The translations under genes and the position numbers were made by a program. DNA of 14,312 bases from Chlamydiia bacterium (GTDB taxonomy: Bacteria; Chlamydiota; Chlamydiia; Chlamydiales; FEN-1388), in the NCBI GenBank assembly GCA_003170575.1, contig PMZB01000181.1, positions 1 through 14,312 on the forward strand, given 5' to 3'. A model generated the notes under the pieces. It was not told the origin of the DNA. It ran no database searches and saw only the letters and a program-made list of their open reading frames with translations. Positions 1 through 6,773 of the stretch are shown one piece after another. Position 1 is the first letter of the stretch; each line of letters starts with the position of its first letter.

Positions 1-453
1 TTTTTTTACCGGCAATTCACCCTTAGATCCAACAAACTTGAATCCCTGAAGGATCCTATAAGCCCTATAGATGGAGCGATCGAGCTTGTCTTCCGAGATC
101 CATTTATTGTCTATTGCTTTTTGAAACAAGATATCAAGATAAGGCCTACGACCGAATGTAAGATATTTTTCAAATTTTAAATAATCATCTAGGCTTGGAT
201 TGTTGATATCCGAGAGGGAATTCCAAAGAGTAGTCAATTCATCATCTTGATACTGGGATTCGACGATTGTTAATGGGTAGGATGAAACAGGTACTGACTT
301 TTTGGCTACCCTACAGCCATTGTGTTGCTTGGATACTTGTTGTGAATGAACCAAACGGCTCTTAGCGTCCCCATGATATTGACTGGCACAACAGATCATG
401 GGCATGAATAGAGAGTAAAAAATGATGACTGCTACGTTTAGAAATGATGTCAT
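1..453 (-). CDS. Exported hypothetical protein, C-terminus beyond the window
   Basis: An open frame runs from an ATG at 453 to the left window edge with no stop, giving the first 151 codons. An AAAAGG Shine-Dalgarno sits about six bases upstream of the ATG. Residues 1-24 form a signal peptide: a short polar start, the hydrophobic run FLNVAVIIFYSLFMPMI, then a CCAS cleavage-like end; a lipid-modified Cys is possible but the lipobox is poor. The mature part is hydrophilic, with helix-like segments near residues 75-135. It starts 18 bases after the stop of the beta-propeller gene on the same strand, so the two are probably co-transcribed. I recognise no family and cannot assign a function. Confidence 0.75.
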   Translation of the reverse strand, partial: MTSFLNVAVIIFYSLFMPMICCASQYHGDAKSRLVHSQQVSKQHNGCRVAKKSVPVSSYPLTIVESQYQDDELTTLWNSLSDINNPSLDDYLKFEKYLTFGRRPYLDILFQKAIDNKWISEDKLDRSIYRAYRILQGFKFVGSKGELPVKK

Positions 454-471
454 AGACTACCTTTTGTAAAA

Positions 472-1557
472 TCAATTCACAGGAATTAACTGACTTAACA
501 ATTTCATTTTATCAATGGTTAGCAAGGTGATCGCTCTATCATTTTCACCACAAACCACATAAAAAACTTCTCTTCCGTTTTCCTCTCCCTCGACAAATCC
601 TGAAGGATACTCCACATTCTTACCGTATCCTCCACGTTCAAACCACCAGCCTGGATATGTGTTCGCTTTGAACATGGAGTGAAACAGAATGGGGTAGGGG
701 GAAATCTTTTTTATTCGAAATGGGGGTTCTTTCTCAAAGGTTAAAGCCCCAAAAACATACCAATACTTATTTTGCTGATAAAAATATGTATGGAAGAATG
801 CAACATACTCATCATCTATTAAAAGCGCAGGCGTGCCTCCCCGTACCTGTCCCCAGTTGTTTTCCCACGCCAAGGGTAGCTTTGGACCAAGAGAAACAAA
901 CGGTTCGAGCTTTCCTGTAAACGGACGAACAAAGCGGGCTACTGTCATTGGATTGAAGGTATAAATCAGATAAAGATCGGAGTTTCCCTTTTTGTCCGTG
1001 TACACAAAAGGAGTCCAATTTTTTTCACGAGGGGTCTCTGGGTTTTGTAAATGGGTTACGCTGATTGTTTCGAGGTTTTTTGGATCAAGGCAAGAGATAT
1101 CCAAATGGCATAGGTACGTATCGCTCACGTGAGTGAGGTGGTTCGAAAGAGTGAACAACTTGCCGTCATAATGAAAGAGGCGGGGGTCTGAAGAATGATT
1201 ATTTCCGGTGTTAACGTAGGTGATTGGTCCATCTGGAGAAAAATCAGGATGTAATTGGATCAACCCAGCTCGTGATTGAATCATAGGAGGAGCTTGATTT
1301 AGTGGATCGTCGCGAAAGGCTAACAGATAACCGCCCTTTCTTTTGACAATGGAAGGATTGAACGCGTAAGGCACCTCTGGAATGACTATGTTTGTAACAC
1401 GAGTGATGATCGACGCATCATCAGCAAAAGGGAGCCCATTCAATCGCTCGCACGATAAAATTTCGAGTTCCTTGCTGTCCATTCCACAGAGCAAAGCGCA
1501 GGAAGCGAGTGCCAAGACAGCAAAGGTCAATAAAATATCTTTGTTAAACCCCATCAT
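472..1557 (-). CDS. Exported GH130-like five-bladed beta-propeller protein, probable lipoprotein
   Basis: About 361 residues. The N-terminus has a hydrophobic segment (ILLTFAVLALASC) with lipobox LASC, Cys at about residue 20, so a lipid-anchored or exported protein is likely. The mature part resembles the GH130/DUF377 beta-propeller families: FNPSIVKRKGGYLLAFRDD (67-84), SSDPRLF (122-128), EKNWTPF (178-184), RGGTPAL (239-245), and near the C-terminus YPSGFVEG and CGENDRAITLL. GH130 enzymes phosphorolyse or hydrolyse mannosides; close relatives are propeller domains of sugar-processing proteins. The substrate cannot be read here, and catalysis is not certain. The frame extends to a GTG at 1572, but AGGGAG lies at 1561-1566, three bases before the ATG at 1557 and six before the ATG at 1554, so I prefer the internal start. 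It lies 60 bases downstream of the FkbM gene. Confidence 0.75.
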   Translation of the reverse strand: MMGFNKDILLTFAVLALASCALLCGMDSKELEILSCERLNGLPFADDASIITRVTNIVIPEVPYAFNPSIVKRKGGYLLAFRDDPLNQAPPMIQSRAGLIQLHPDFSPDGPITYVNTGNNHSSDPRLFHYDGKLFTLSNHLTHVSDTYLCHLDISCLDPKNLETISVTHLQNPETPREKNWTPFVYTDKKGNSDLYLIYTFNPMTVARFVRPFTGKLEPFVSLGPKLPLAWENNWGQVRGGTPALLIDDEYVAFFHTYFYQQNKYWYVFGALTFEKEPPFRIKKISPYPILFHSMFKANTYPGWWFERGGYGKNVEYPSGFVEGEENGREVFYVVCGENDRAITLLTIDKMKLLSQLIPVN

Positions 1558-1617
1558 AGACTCCCTAACCACTGATAAAAAAGAACCATATGAAAAAAAC
1601 AGTTATTTTGCAGACCA

Positions 1618-2457
1618 CTAGGCAGGCTCAGCAAGATAATCAGCTCCATGAAAAAGGGAAACTTTATATCCCATGCTTTCAAGAAGACGTATGGTCTCTG
1701 CTATTAATTCAGCCCTATTGCCACCCGTAGCTGCAAGTTGCTCTCCATTCCCTTCGATTTCAAGCATAATAACTGGATGTGAAGCGGTTAAAGTCTCCCA
1801 AGCACCCTCAAGAACCATTTTTTCATAATTCTCCACATCCATTTTCACAAAAGAAATGTTCCGAATTTGAAAATCATCCAATCTTCGTAAATCTACAAGC
1901 TCTTCACCTTTGTCACTAAGAAAGGTTCCTCCCTGATTTATGGCAAGGGGAGTTAAGAGCCCTACCACTCCATTTCTTTCTCCAAGCGCGCAATGAATTG
2001 GAATAACATTCGTGCACTTATTGAGTCGCATATTCATGCATAACTCTCGACAGATTTTTTCCTGGGGCTCAAAAGCTATCACCAACCCGTCCTTCCCAAC
2101 CGCATGTGACAAGGCAATAGTATGAGTACCTATATGCGCACCAATATCAAGAGCTATTGTTCCGGGCTTTGTATAATGATAGATTAATTCATCTATTCCT
2201 GGTTCCCAAGGCATGCCTCGAGCAAGACATCCCTTAATGCCATCGTTGGCTGTTTCAATATAAAAATCTCCTTGGCGAGGAACAGAACACAATTTATATT
2301 CACTGTAAGGAAATGCTTCGATATATTCCTCAGGTAAGGAAAAACTACATAAATATTCTGTTTGCTCTTGATCAATGAGATTTTCGCTTCCTATTAGGTT
2401 ACAGGCAACAATCGAGAAAAGAATAGTTGCCCTCTTCAATATCAGTCTGTGAAACAC
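1618..2457 (-). CDS. FkbM-family SAM-dependent methyltransferase with an N-terminal export signal
   Basis: 279 residues, starting at a GTG preceded by a perfect AGGAGG (2464-2469) at six bases. The SAM-binding motif is ALDIGAHIGTHT (102-113), followed by FEPQ (129-132), LDDF (193-196), and the family-typical KMDVENYEKMVLEGA (205-219) and MLEIE. In most FkbM proteins the fourth motif reads DVEGYE; here Gly is Asn. FkbM enzymes O-methylate hydroxyl groups on sugars or secondary metabolites. Unusually, residues 1-20 look like a signal peptide with lipobox-like IVAC, which conflicts with use of cytosolic SAM. Either the segment is a membrane anchor or the protein has an atypical role. It heads a three-gene minus-strand operon with the GH130-like propeller, suggesting glycan processing. 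The family call is strong; localisation and substrate are open. Confidence 0.85.
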   Translation of the reverse strand: MFHRLILKRATILFSIVACNLIGSENLIDQEQTEYLCSFSLPEEYIEAFPYSEYKLCSVPRQGDFYIETANDGIKGCLARGMPWEPGIDELIYHYTKPGTIALDIGAHIGTHTIALSHAVGKDGLVIAFEPQEKICRELCMNMRLNKCTNVIPIHCALGERNGVVGLLTPLAINQGGTFLSDKGEELVDLRRLDDFQIRNISFVKMDVENYEKMVLEGAWETLTASHPVIMLEIEGNGEQLAATGGNRAELIAETIRLLESMGYKVSLFHGADYLAEPA

Positions 2458-2480
2458 TTTATGCCTCCTGAGCTCTTCTA

Positions 2481-2506
2481 AAAGTTATTCCTGTACGATC
2501 CCTTAA
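2481..2506 (+). repeat. Dispersed intergenic repeat, copy A
   Basis: AAAGTTATTCCTGTACGATC followed by CCTTAA. It matches the copy at 13318 except for one substitution in the core and a small change before the C-run. It lies between the divergent FkbM and coiled-coil genes, so it also occupies their shared upstream region. I saw no convincing -35/-10 pair here on either strand. Confidence 0.6.
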
Positions 2507-2547
2507 CTTGGGTTAAATAAGAAAAAAATTACAGAAAGGCACGAAAA

Positions 2548-3444
2548 ATGGGCATAGAAACCACAGGTATGCAGGGAGCAGGGGCGGTTACAACCTCGGC
2601 ATATCCAGCTCTTCTCGCTGAATGTGTTCAAACAGACACTCCTTCTGCACCTTCAGCTGCTTCCCCTTCAGCACCACCAGAAGATGCAAAACTATCTCCC
2701 TCACCCATATGTCCTGATGAAACAAATGTTCAAAGAGGATATTTGGCCTGGGTAGCCACCTGGGTATATTATAAAGTATGGTCAACAAAACCAGAGGTTG
2801 ATGATCCGGCAAAAAAAATTAATGATTTACAGTTAGAGGTAGCTCGTTTGAAAGAGTTGGAAACGCAACTCCAGACCGAGAACGGGCAAATGAAGCAAGG
2901 TATCTCTGACTGGTCTCAAGCTTTTGAAGCTCAAAAGCAAGCGAGTTCAAGCCAGCAAGCAGATCTGACTCAAAGAATAACTGGACTGAGTCAAAAAATA
3001 GCAGAGCAGACTCAAAAAACAACGGTATTGGAAAAAGACAAAGAGCGTCTCGCCGTTGAAAAAAATGCACTTTCAGAAGCTCTCACGAAGACAAAGAGTG
3101 AATTGGAAGAAATAAAAAAGGGAAAGCAAATAGTATCTCAAGGAATTGAAAAAGCAACAATAGACACATTACGAAAACAGGTTGCAGCACTCAGTAAAAA
3201 AGTAGAAACTAAAGATGCGGAAATTACTGGGCTGCAAAAAGAAAATAGGGCGAGAATTGCAGAGAGAGATGAACTCTCATGTCAGGTCGCTAACTGGAAT
3301 ACTTCATATGCAAAAATAGAAGAAGCACAAAAGAAAATTTTTGAATGGATCGAGAAACGGGACGCAGGAATTGCAGAATTGAAGATTCTAATGACGGAAG
3401 TTGTAGCAAACAAACAAGCTCAATCTAGACCTGGAGGAGGGTAA
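2548..3444 (+). CDS. Long coiled-coil protein, function unknown
   Basis: 298 residues, with ATG and GAAAGG eight bases upstream. There is no signal peptide. Residues 1-60 are low-complexity, rich in Ser, Ala, Pro and Thr. A short aromatic-hydrophobic stretch, YLAWVATWVYYKVW (65-78), could be a membrane-interacting or amphipathic helix but is too short and too polar-flanked to be a clear transmembrane segment. Residues 88-285 are almost entirely Gln/Lys/Glu-rich heptad-like helix (for example KKINDLQLEVARLKEL), expected to form a parallel coiled coil, and the end is Gly-rich. The layout (disordered N-terminus then coiled coil) is common among chlamydial type III secretion substrates, but I cannot show secretion. 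It diverges from the FkbM gene and is followed 42 bases later by mqnA. Confidence 0.75.
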   Translation: MGIETTGMQGAGAVTTSAYPALLAECVQTDTPSAPSAASPSAPPEDAKLSPSPICPDETNVQRGYLAWVATWVYYKVWSTKPEVDDPAKKINDLQLEVARLKELETQLQTENGQMKQGISDWSQAFEAQKQASSSQQADLTQRITGLSQKIAEQTQKTTVLEKDKERLAVEKNALSEALTKTKSELEEIKKGKQIVSQGIEKATIDTLRKQVAALSKKVETKDAEITGLQKENRARIAERDELSCQVANWNTSYAKIEEAQKKIFEWIEKRDAGIAELKILMTEVVANKQAQSRPGGG

Positions 3445-3474
3445 GGGACTGGAAAAAAACTTCCTGTACCTAAG
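3443..3474 (+). repeat. Dispersed intergenic repeat, copy B, at the coiled-coil gene stop
   Basis: Begins inside the stop codon: TAAGGGACTGG, an A-run, then CTTCCTGTACC. It shares AAGGGA[C/G]TGGAAAA and TT[C/T]CTGTAC, in the same order and spacing, with the copy at 13304-13332. GGAA/TTCC, with GGTA/TACC outside it, can fold into a weak imperfect hairpin. It may act as a 3'-end element for the upstream gene. The mqnA ribosome site lies just after it. Confidence 0.55.
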
Positions 3475-3486
3475 TAAAGGATCACT

Positions 3487-4260
3487 ATGCTGCGCGTTGG
3501 AGTTATTGATTACGTAAATATGTCCCCTTTGTTTCATGCCCTGCGCACTAACATCATTTCACATAATGCAACTTTTTCTTTTGGGGCGCCCGAGGAGATC
3601 AACAGACAATTTCTAAAAAAAGAGCTAGATGTCGCCTCAATAAGCGCCGCTCATTTTCTGGACCATAGGCTCGAATATGTGCTTCTGTCTGACCTTGGCC
3701 TAGCTGCAACTCAGGAAGTGATGAGCATCCGCTTATTCTCAAAAAAAAAACCGAATGAGTTAGATGGTGCAACTCTTTTTCTTCCCACTCACAGCGCTTC
3801 TTCCGTTACGATTTTGAAAAAGATCTGCAAGCACTTTTGGAAAATAAACCCCGTATTTTGTCCCTACTCAGAGCCTGCCGAAGCCCTTTTTTCTCAAGAC
3901 CATCCTTTTCTTGTCATAGGTGACGAATGCCTTATTCTTTATGAAAAACATCCTGAGTATCCCTCCCTCGATCTTGCACAAGCCTGGCACAGCCTAACCG
4001 ATAAAGCTCTGTGTTTGGCGGTGATAGCTACACGCAATGATGCGTTCATATCCAAAAGACACGAGGTCATTGAATTTCAGAAATGTGTGGAAAACTCTTT
4101 TCTTTGGGCCCAAAACAATATGCCTGAAATCATAAAGTGTGCAGCCTTGAAAACAGGATGCACCCCATCTCTTCTCGAAAAATATTACTCGATTTTTGAG
4201 TACCAATTAACACCAAAGCATTTTCATGGGCTTAACTACCTTGCCCAAAGCTCTTTTTGA
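3487..4260 (+). CDS. mqnA: MqnA, chorismate dehydratase of the futalosine menaquinone pathway
   Basis: 257 residues. MqnA removes water from chorismate to give 3-enolpyruvylbenzoate, the first step of the futalosine route to menaquinone, which Chlamydiae use in place of the Men pathway. Family signatures are RVGVIDYVNMSPLFHAL at the N-terminus (usual pattern RVG-I-Y-N--P), FGAPEEINRQFLKKELDVASISAAHF (32-57), THSASSVTIL with the Ser/Thr pair of the binding cleft, FLVIGDECL, and DLAQAWHSLTDKALCLAVIATR, where the family normally has the Pro-hydrophobic-Ala-Trp segment. The fold is a periplasmic-binding-protein-like two-lobe domain, cytosolic here. AAAGG lies six bases before the ATG. A run of ten A residues at 3741-3750 lies in frame inside the gene. 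No other menaquinone gene is present in the window. Confidence 0.85.
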   Translation: MLRVGVIDYVNMSPLFHALRTNIISHNATFSFGAPEEINRQFLKKELDVASISAAHFLDHRLEYVLLSDLGLAATQEVMSIRLFSKKKPNELDGATLFLPTHSASSVTILKKICKHFWKINPVFCPYSEPAEALFSQDHPFLVIGDECLILYEKHPEYPSLDLAQAWHSLTDKALCLAVIATRNDAFISKRHEVIEFQKCVENSFLWAQNNMPEIIKCAALKTGCTPSLLEKYYSIFEYQLTPKHFHGLNYLAQSSF

Positions 4261-4278
4261 CGTAAGCTTGTGAATAAA

Positions 4279-4316
4279 ATAGAGTTGCCTCTATCATTGT
4301 AGAGCGGTTTTTATTT
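4279..4316 (+). terminator. Possible weak terminator or attenuator before maf, with two alternative hairpins
   Basis: ATAGAG (4279-4284) pairs with CTCTAT (4289-4294) around a TTGC loop. The same CTCTA can instead pair with TAGAG (4300-4304), after which come CGG and TTTTTATTT (4308-4316). The two pairings exclude each other, as in attenuators. The stems are only five or six base pairs and AT-rich, so this may simply be a weak terminator of mqnA, or chance. Confidence 0.3.
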
Positions 4317-4346
4317 GAAACGGGAACGCCTCTCAAGGAAAAAAAA

Positions 4347-4934
4347 ATGACACACCCTGTGATTCTTGCTTCACAATCACCAAGAAGGAGAGAAATTTTT
4401 CGCTATTTCTCACTGCCTTTCGAACAAGTTTCCCACTCATTTGATGAAAGCTCTTTTCCCACAAATGTAAGCCCTGAAGAATATGCCAAGGGCCTTTCGC
4501 TCGAAAAAGCAAAAGATGTTGCGGCACGGTATAAGGAGAGTGTTATTGTTGCAGCAGATACAATTGTGGTGATTGACGGCGTGATCCTTTCAAAACCAAA
4601 AGACAGGGCAGATGCATCCCGCATGTTGCATTCTCTCTCAGGAAAATGGCATCGTGTTATTACTGGGGTAACAGTTGGATCAAACGGTACCTTCAAAACA
4701 GATTCTGCTGAAACACGCGTGCTTTTAAATTCAGTCACAGAAGAGGAAATTCAGAGCCTTTTGGACCGCGGAGAATGGCATGACAAGGTGGGCGGATATG
4801 CTATCCAAGGGGTTGGGTCGCTCCTCGTACGCCGTATAGATGGGGACTACTACAATGTTATGGGATTGCCTGTAGGACTGCTCGCCTCCATGCTCAACCA
4901 ATTTCGCATTAATCTGTGGGAGTTTATATCGTGA
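4347..4934 (+). CDS. maf: Maf-like nucleoside triphosphate pyrophosphatase
   Basis: 195 residues, ATG with AAGGA at seven bases. Maf proteins hydrolyse non-canonical or excess NTPs to the monophosphate and pyrophosphate, protecting nucleic acids; they are also linked to cell-division arrest. Signatures are LASQSPRRREI (7-17, phosphate-binding loop), the VAADTIVV segment (residues 67-74) with the catalytic Asp, SKPKDRADASRML, and HDKVGGYAIQG. The GYAIQG motif points to the dTTP/UTP-specific YhdE-type group rather than the m7GTP (YceF) group. Length is standard for the family. The last codons overlap the start of the HEAT-repeat lipoprotein gene (GTGA), so the two are translationally coupled. 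Confidence 0.9.
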   Translation: MTHPVILASQSPRRREIFRYFSLPFEQVSHSFDESSFPTNVSPEEYAKGLSLEKAKDVAARYKESVIVAADTIVVIDGVILSKPKDRADASRMLHSLSGKWHRVITGVTVGSNGTFKTDSAETRVLLNSVTEEEIQSLLDRGEWHDKVGGYAIQGVGSLLVRRIDGDYYNVMGLPVGLLASMLNQFRINLWEFIS

Positions 4935-6676
4935 CTTCTAAACCCTTTCGCGCTTTCCTCTTACCCTGTCTTCTCCTTTGTATCATTTTTTGCTCTTGTG
5001 CACGGACTCTCCCAAAAGCTCCCCTCTCTACAAACTCTCTTCCTACCCCGCCTCACTCAGAGCTTACAAATCAGGAGATTTGTTTAAGCGAAGATCCTGT
5101 GAGTGTAGAGACAACAACTATTGATGAAATTATCCAATCGATGAAACGGCTCCATGCACTCCCAAACAAAAGTGCTTATAGACCACATCTGGAAGAGCTT
5201 TCCACAAAGTTGTTTCAAAAATTGCTAGCTTCGAATGATCCTGAAATTGTGATGATGACTATGCTTGCGGCCGCTTCGTGCCACCATCCTCTTTCTCATA
5301 ATATGGCATTTTCCTTGGTTCGCTCTTCCTATCCTATCATCCAGCTTGCTGCAATTCAGGCACTTTGCTCGCTTAACACTACTGAAGCTGACTGCATGCT
5401 TGTCGAAGCGCTGCGATCAGACTATCCCGTAATCCGGCTTGAGGCTGCTTGGTATATTGCCCACAAGAGGATTCCTCAGGCCTTTTTTCACATTGATACT
5501 CTGAAAGTGAAGTTGCCTGCAGAGCTTTTACCCTATTTGCCAGAGCTGTATGCAGCAGAGGGCTCTTCCTCTTCTATACAGCGCCTGAGGCAGCTCCTTC
5601 TCGACCCAGATGAACAAGTGGTTCTGGAAACCATTCTAGCGATAGGTAAATATAATCTTACTTCCTTCTCTGACGTCCTTACAAAATTTACATCCCATTC
5701 CCCAGCAGTGCTTGAGGCGTTAGCCTTTGCACTTCAAAACGTGCCAACTGACGCCGCTAGAGATAAGCTCAAAATTCTTGCCTGCCATTCTTCACCTTAT
5801 GTATCACTACGCGCCTGTCTGTCGCTTATTGCCCAAGGAGATCTTTCCTACCAAAATCAAGTCCAAACACTTGCAAAAGAAGGAAATATATTCGCTCTTT
5901 CCGCTCTTGGCTCATGTCCTCAGCCCTTATTACCGTGTTTTGCAGGTACCGAAAAATGCGTGAACCTTAACCTTGCTCTTTCCCAGCTCATGCTCAGAGA
6001 CGCTGCTGCCATTCCTAGCATAAAAACCTTCCTCGCCCTGCCTGAAACAGAACTTCTTTGTGCAAGCTATTCTCCAGGCCACGCACTAAGCTATTGGGAT
6101 GTGACCCCTTCGCAGACAGTGGTAAAAGAGCTTGAGCCCACATTTACAGAACAATCGCTCCGAGCAAAAGAATACTTTCTTTCTCTTGCGCTTGAATTGG
6201 ATGAAGCTCAATTTCTTGACGTGGCTTCCTATATATTTCAGGAAGGTATTTTTGACCTATATCCTTGCCTTTTAGAACTTTTAGAAAACAAACAATCAAA
6301 AAGTGCCATTGCCCTTTTACATGAAGAATCTATGCGAGTAGGAGCTCCCTACAACCGAGCTTTTGCTACGCTTGGCCTCGTAAAAATTAAAAATGAATTA
6401 AAGGAAAAGGATCTTGTTCCTATCCTCTCTCTTTCCCGAGAGAAAAAAGCTCAATCCTGGCGATTTCCCATTCCATGGATTGAGTCAGCGGTTTCTGATG
6501 AGCGTATGCCGCTTCAGCAAACATCCATGCTTGCCCATCTTTACATAAGCACTGTTGGAGCGCTTGCGGAAAATGGATCGCCTGAAGCTATCTCGATTCT
6601 TGTGGAGGAGCTCTCATTAGCCCCCCAAAAATATCTCCCCTTTGTTGTCTCCGCTCTGCTTTACGCAACCTTGTAA
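4931..6676 (+). CDS. HEAT-repeat lipoprotein, function unknown
   Basis: 581 residues from the GTG at 4931, which overlaps the maf stop (GTGA) and has GGAG eight bases upstream (4919-4922). An upstream GTG at 4916 is in frame but lacks a ribosome site. The N-terminus is a lipoprotein signal (FRAFLLPCLLLCIIFCSCA), with the most likely modified Cys at residue 23. After a Pro/Ser linker the protein is a series of paired helices of HEAT type: IVMMTMLAAASC, YPIIQLAAIQALCSL, YPVIRLEAAWYIAHK, EQVVLETILAIGKY, PAVLEALAFALQNV, SPYVSLRACLSLIAQ. Such solenoids are protein-binding scaffolds, here probably on the periplasmic face of the inner or outer membrane. Helix-pair signals fade after about residue 330, where repeats are more divergent. 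No enzymatic motif is visible. Confidence 0.8.
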   Translation: MTSKPFRAFLLPCLLLCIIFCSCARTLPKAPLSTNSLPTPPHSELTNQEICLSEDPVSVETTTIDEIIQSMKRLHALPNKSAYRPHLEELSTKLFQKLLASNDPEIVMMTMLAAASCHHPLSHNMAFSLVRSSYPIIQLAAIQALCSLNTTEADCMLVEALRSDYPVIRLEAAWYIAHKRIPQAFFHIDTLKVKLPAELLPYLPELYAAEGSSSSIQRLRQLLLDPDEQVVLETILAIGKYNLTSFSDVLTKFTSHSPAVLEALAFALQNVPTDAARDKLKILACHSSPYVSLRACLSLIAQGDLSYQNQVQTLAKEGNIFALSALGSCPQPLLPCFAGTEKCVNLNLALSQLMLRDAAAIPSIKTFLALPETELLCASYSPGHALSYWDVTPSQTVVKELEPTFTEQSLRAKEYFLSLALELDEAQFLDVASYIFQEGIFDLYPCLLELLENKQSKSAIALLHEESMRVGAPYNRAFATLGLVKIKNELKEKDLVPILSLSREKKAQSWRFPIPWIESAVSDERMPLQQTSMLAHLYISTVGALAENGSPEAISILVEELSLAPQKYLPFVVSALLYATL

Positions 6677-6681
6677 ACCCC

Positions 6682-6698
6682 CTTGAATATTGTTCAAG
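6682..6698 (+). terminator. Short hairpin after the HEAT-repeat gene
   Basis: CTTGAA, a TATTG loop, then TTCAAG: a six-base-pair stem starting six bases after the stop codon. No T-run follows directly, although a T-rich stretch comes 13 bases later. It may be a weak terminator. The same sequence could carry a -35-like TTGAAT (6683) and a -10-like TAGATT (6707) with 18-base spacing for the kinase gene. I cannot choose between these readings. Confidence 0.25.
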
Positions 6699-6773
6699 AT
6701 CTGTGATAGATTTCTTTCTCTTTGATTTTTTTGGTGATGTGAAAATGTGTTAGGGATGGAAAAGGAGGGTTTG

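Noticed and set aside
2193..2375. Open frame of 60 codons on the minus strand inside the FkbM gene
   Set aside because: Out of frame with a gene that has clear family motifs; no independent evidence.
4403..4738. 111-codon open frame antisense to maf
   Set aside because: Mirror of the maf coding frame with no supporting signals.
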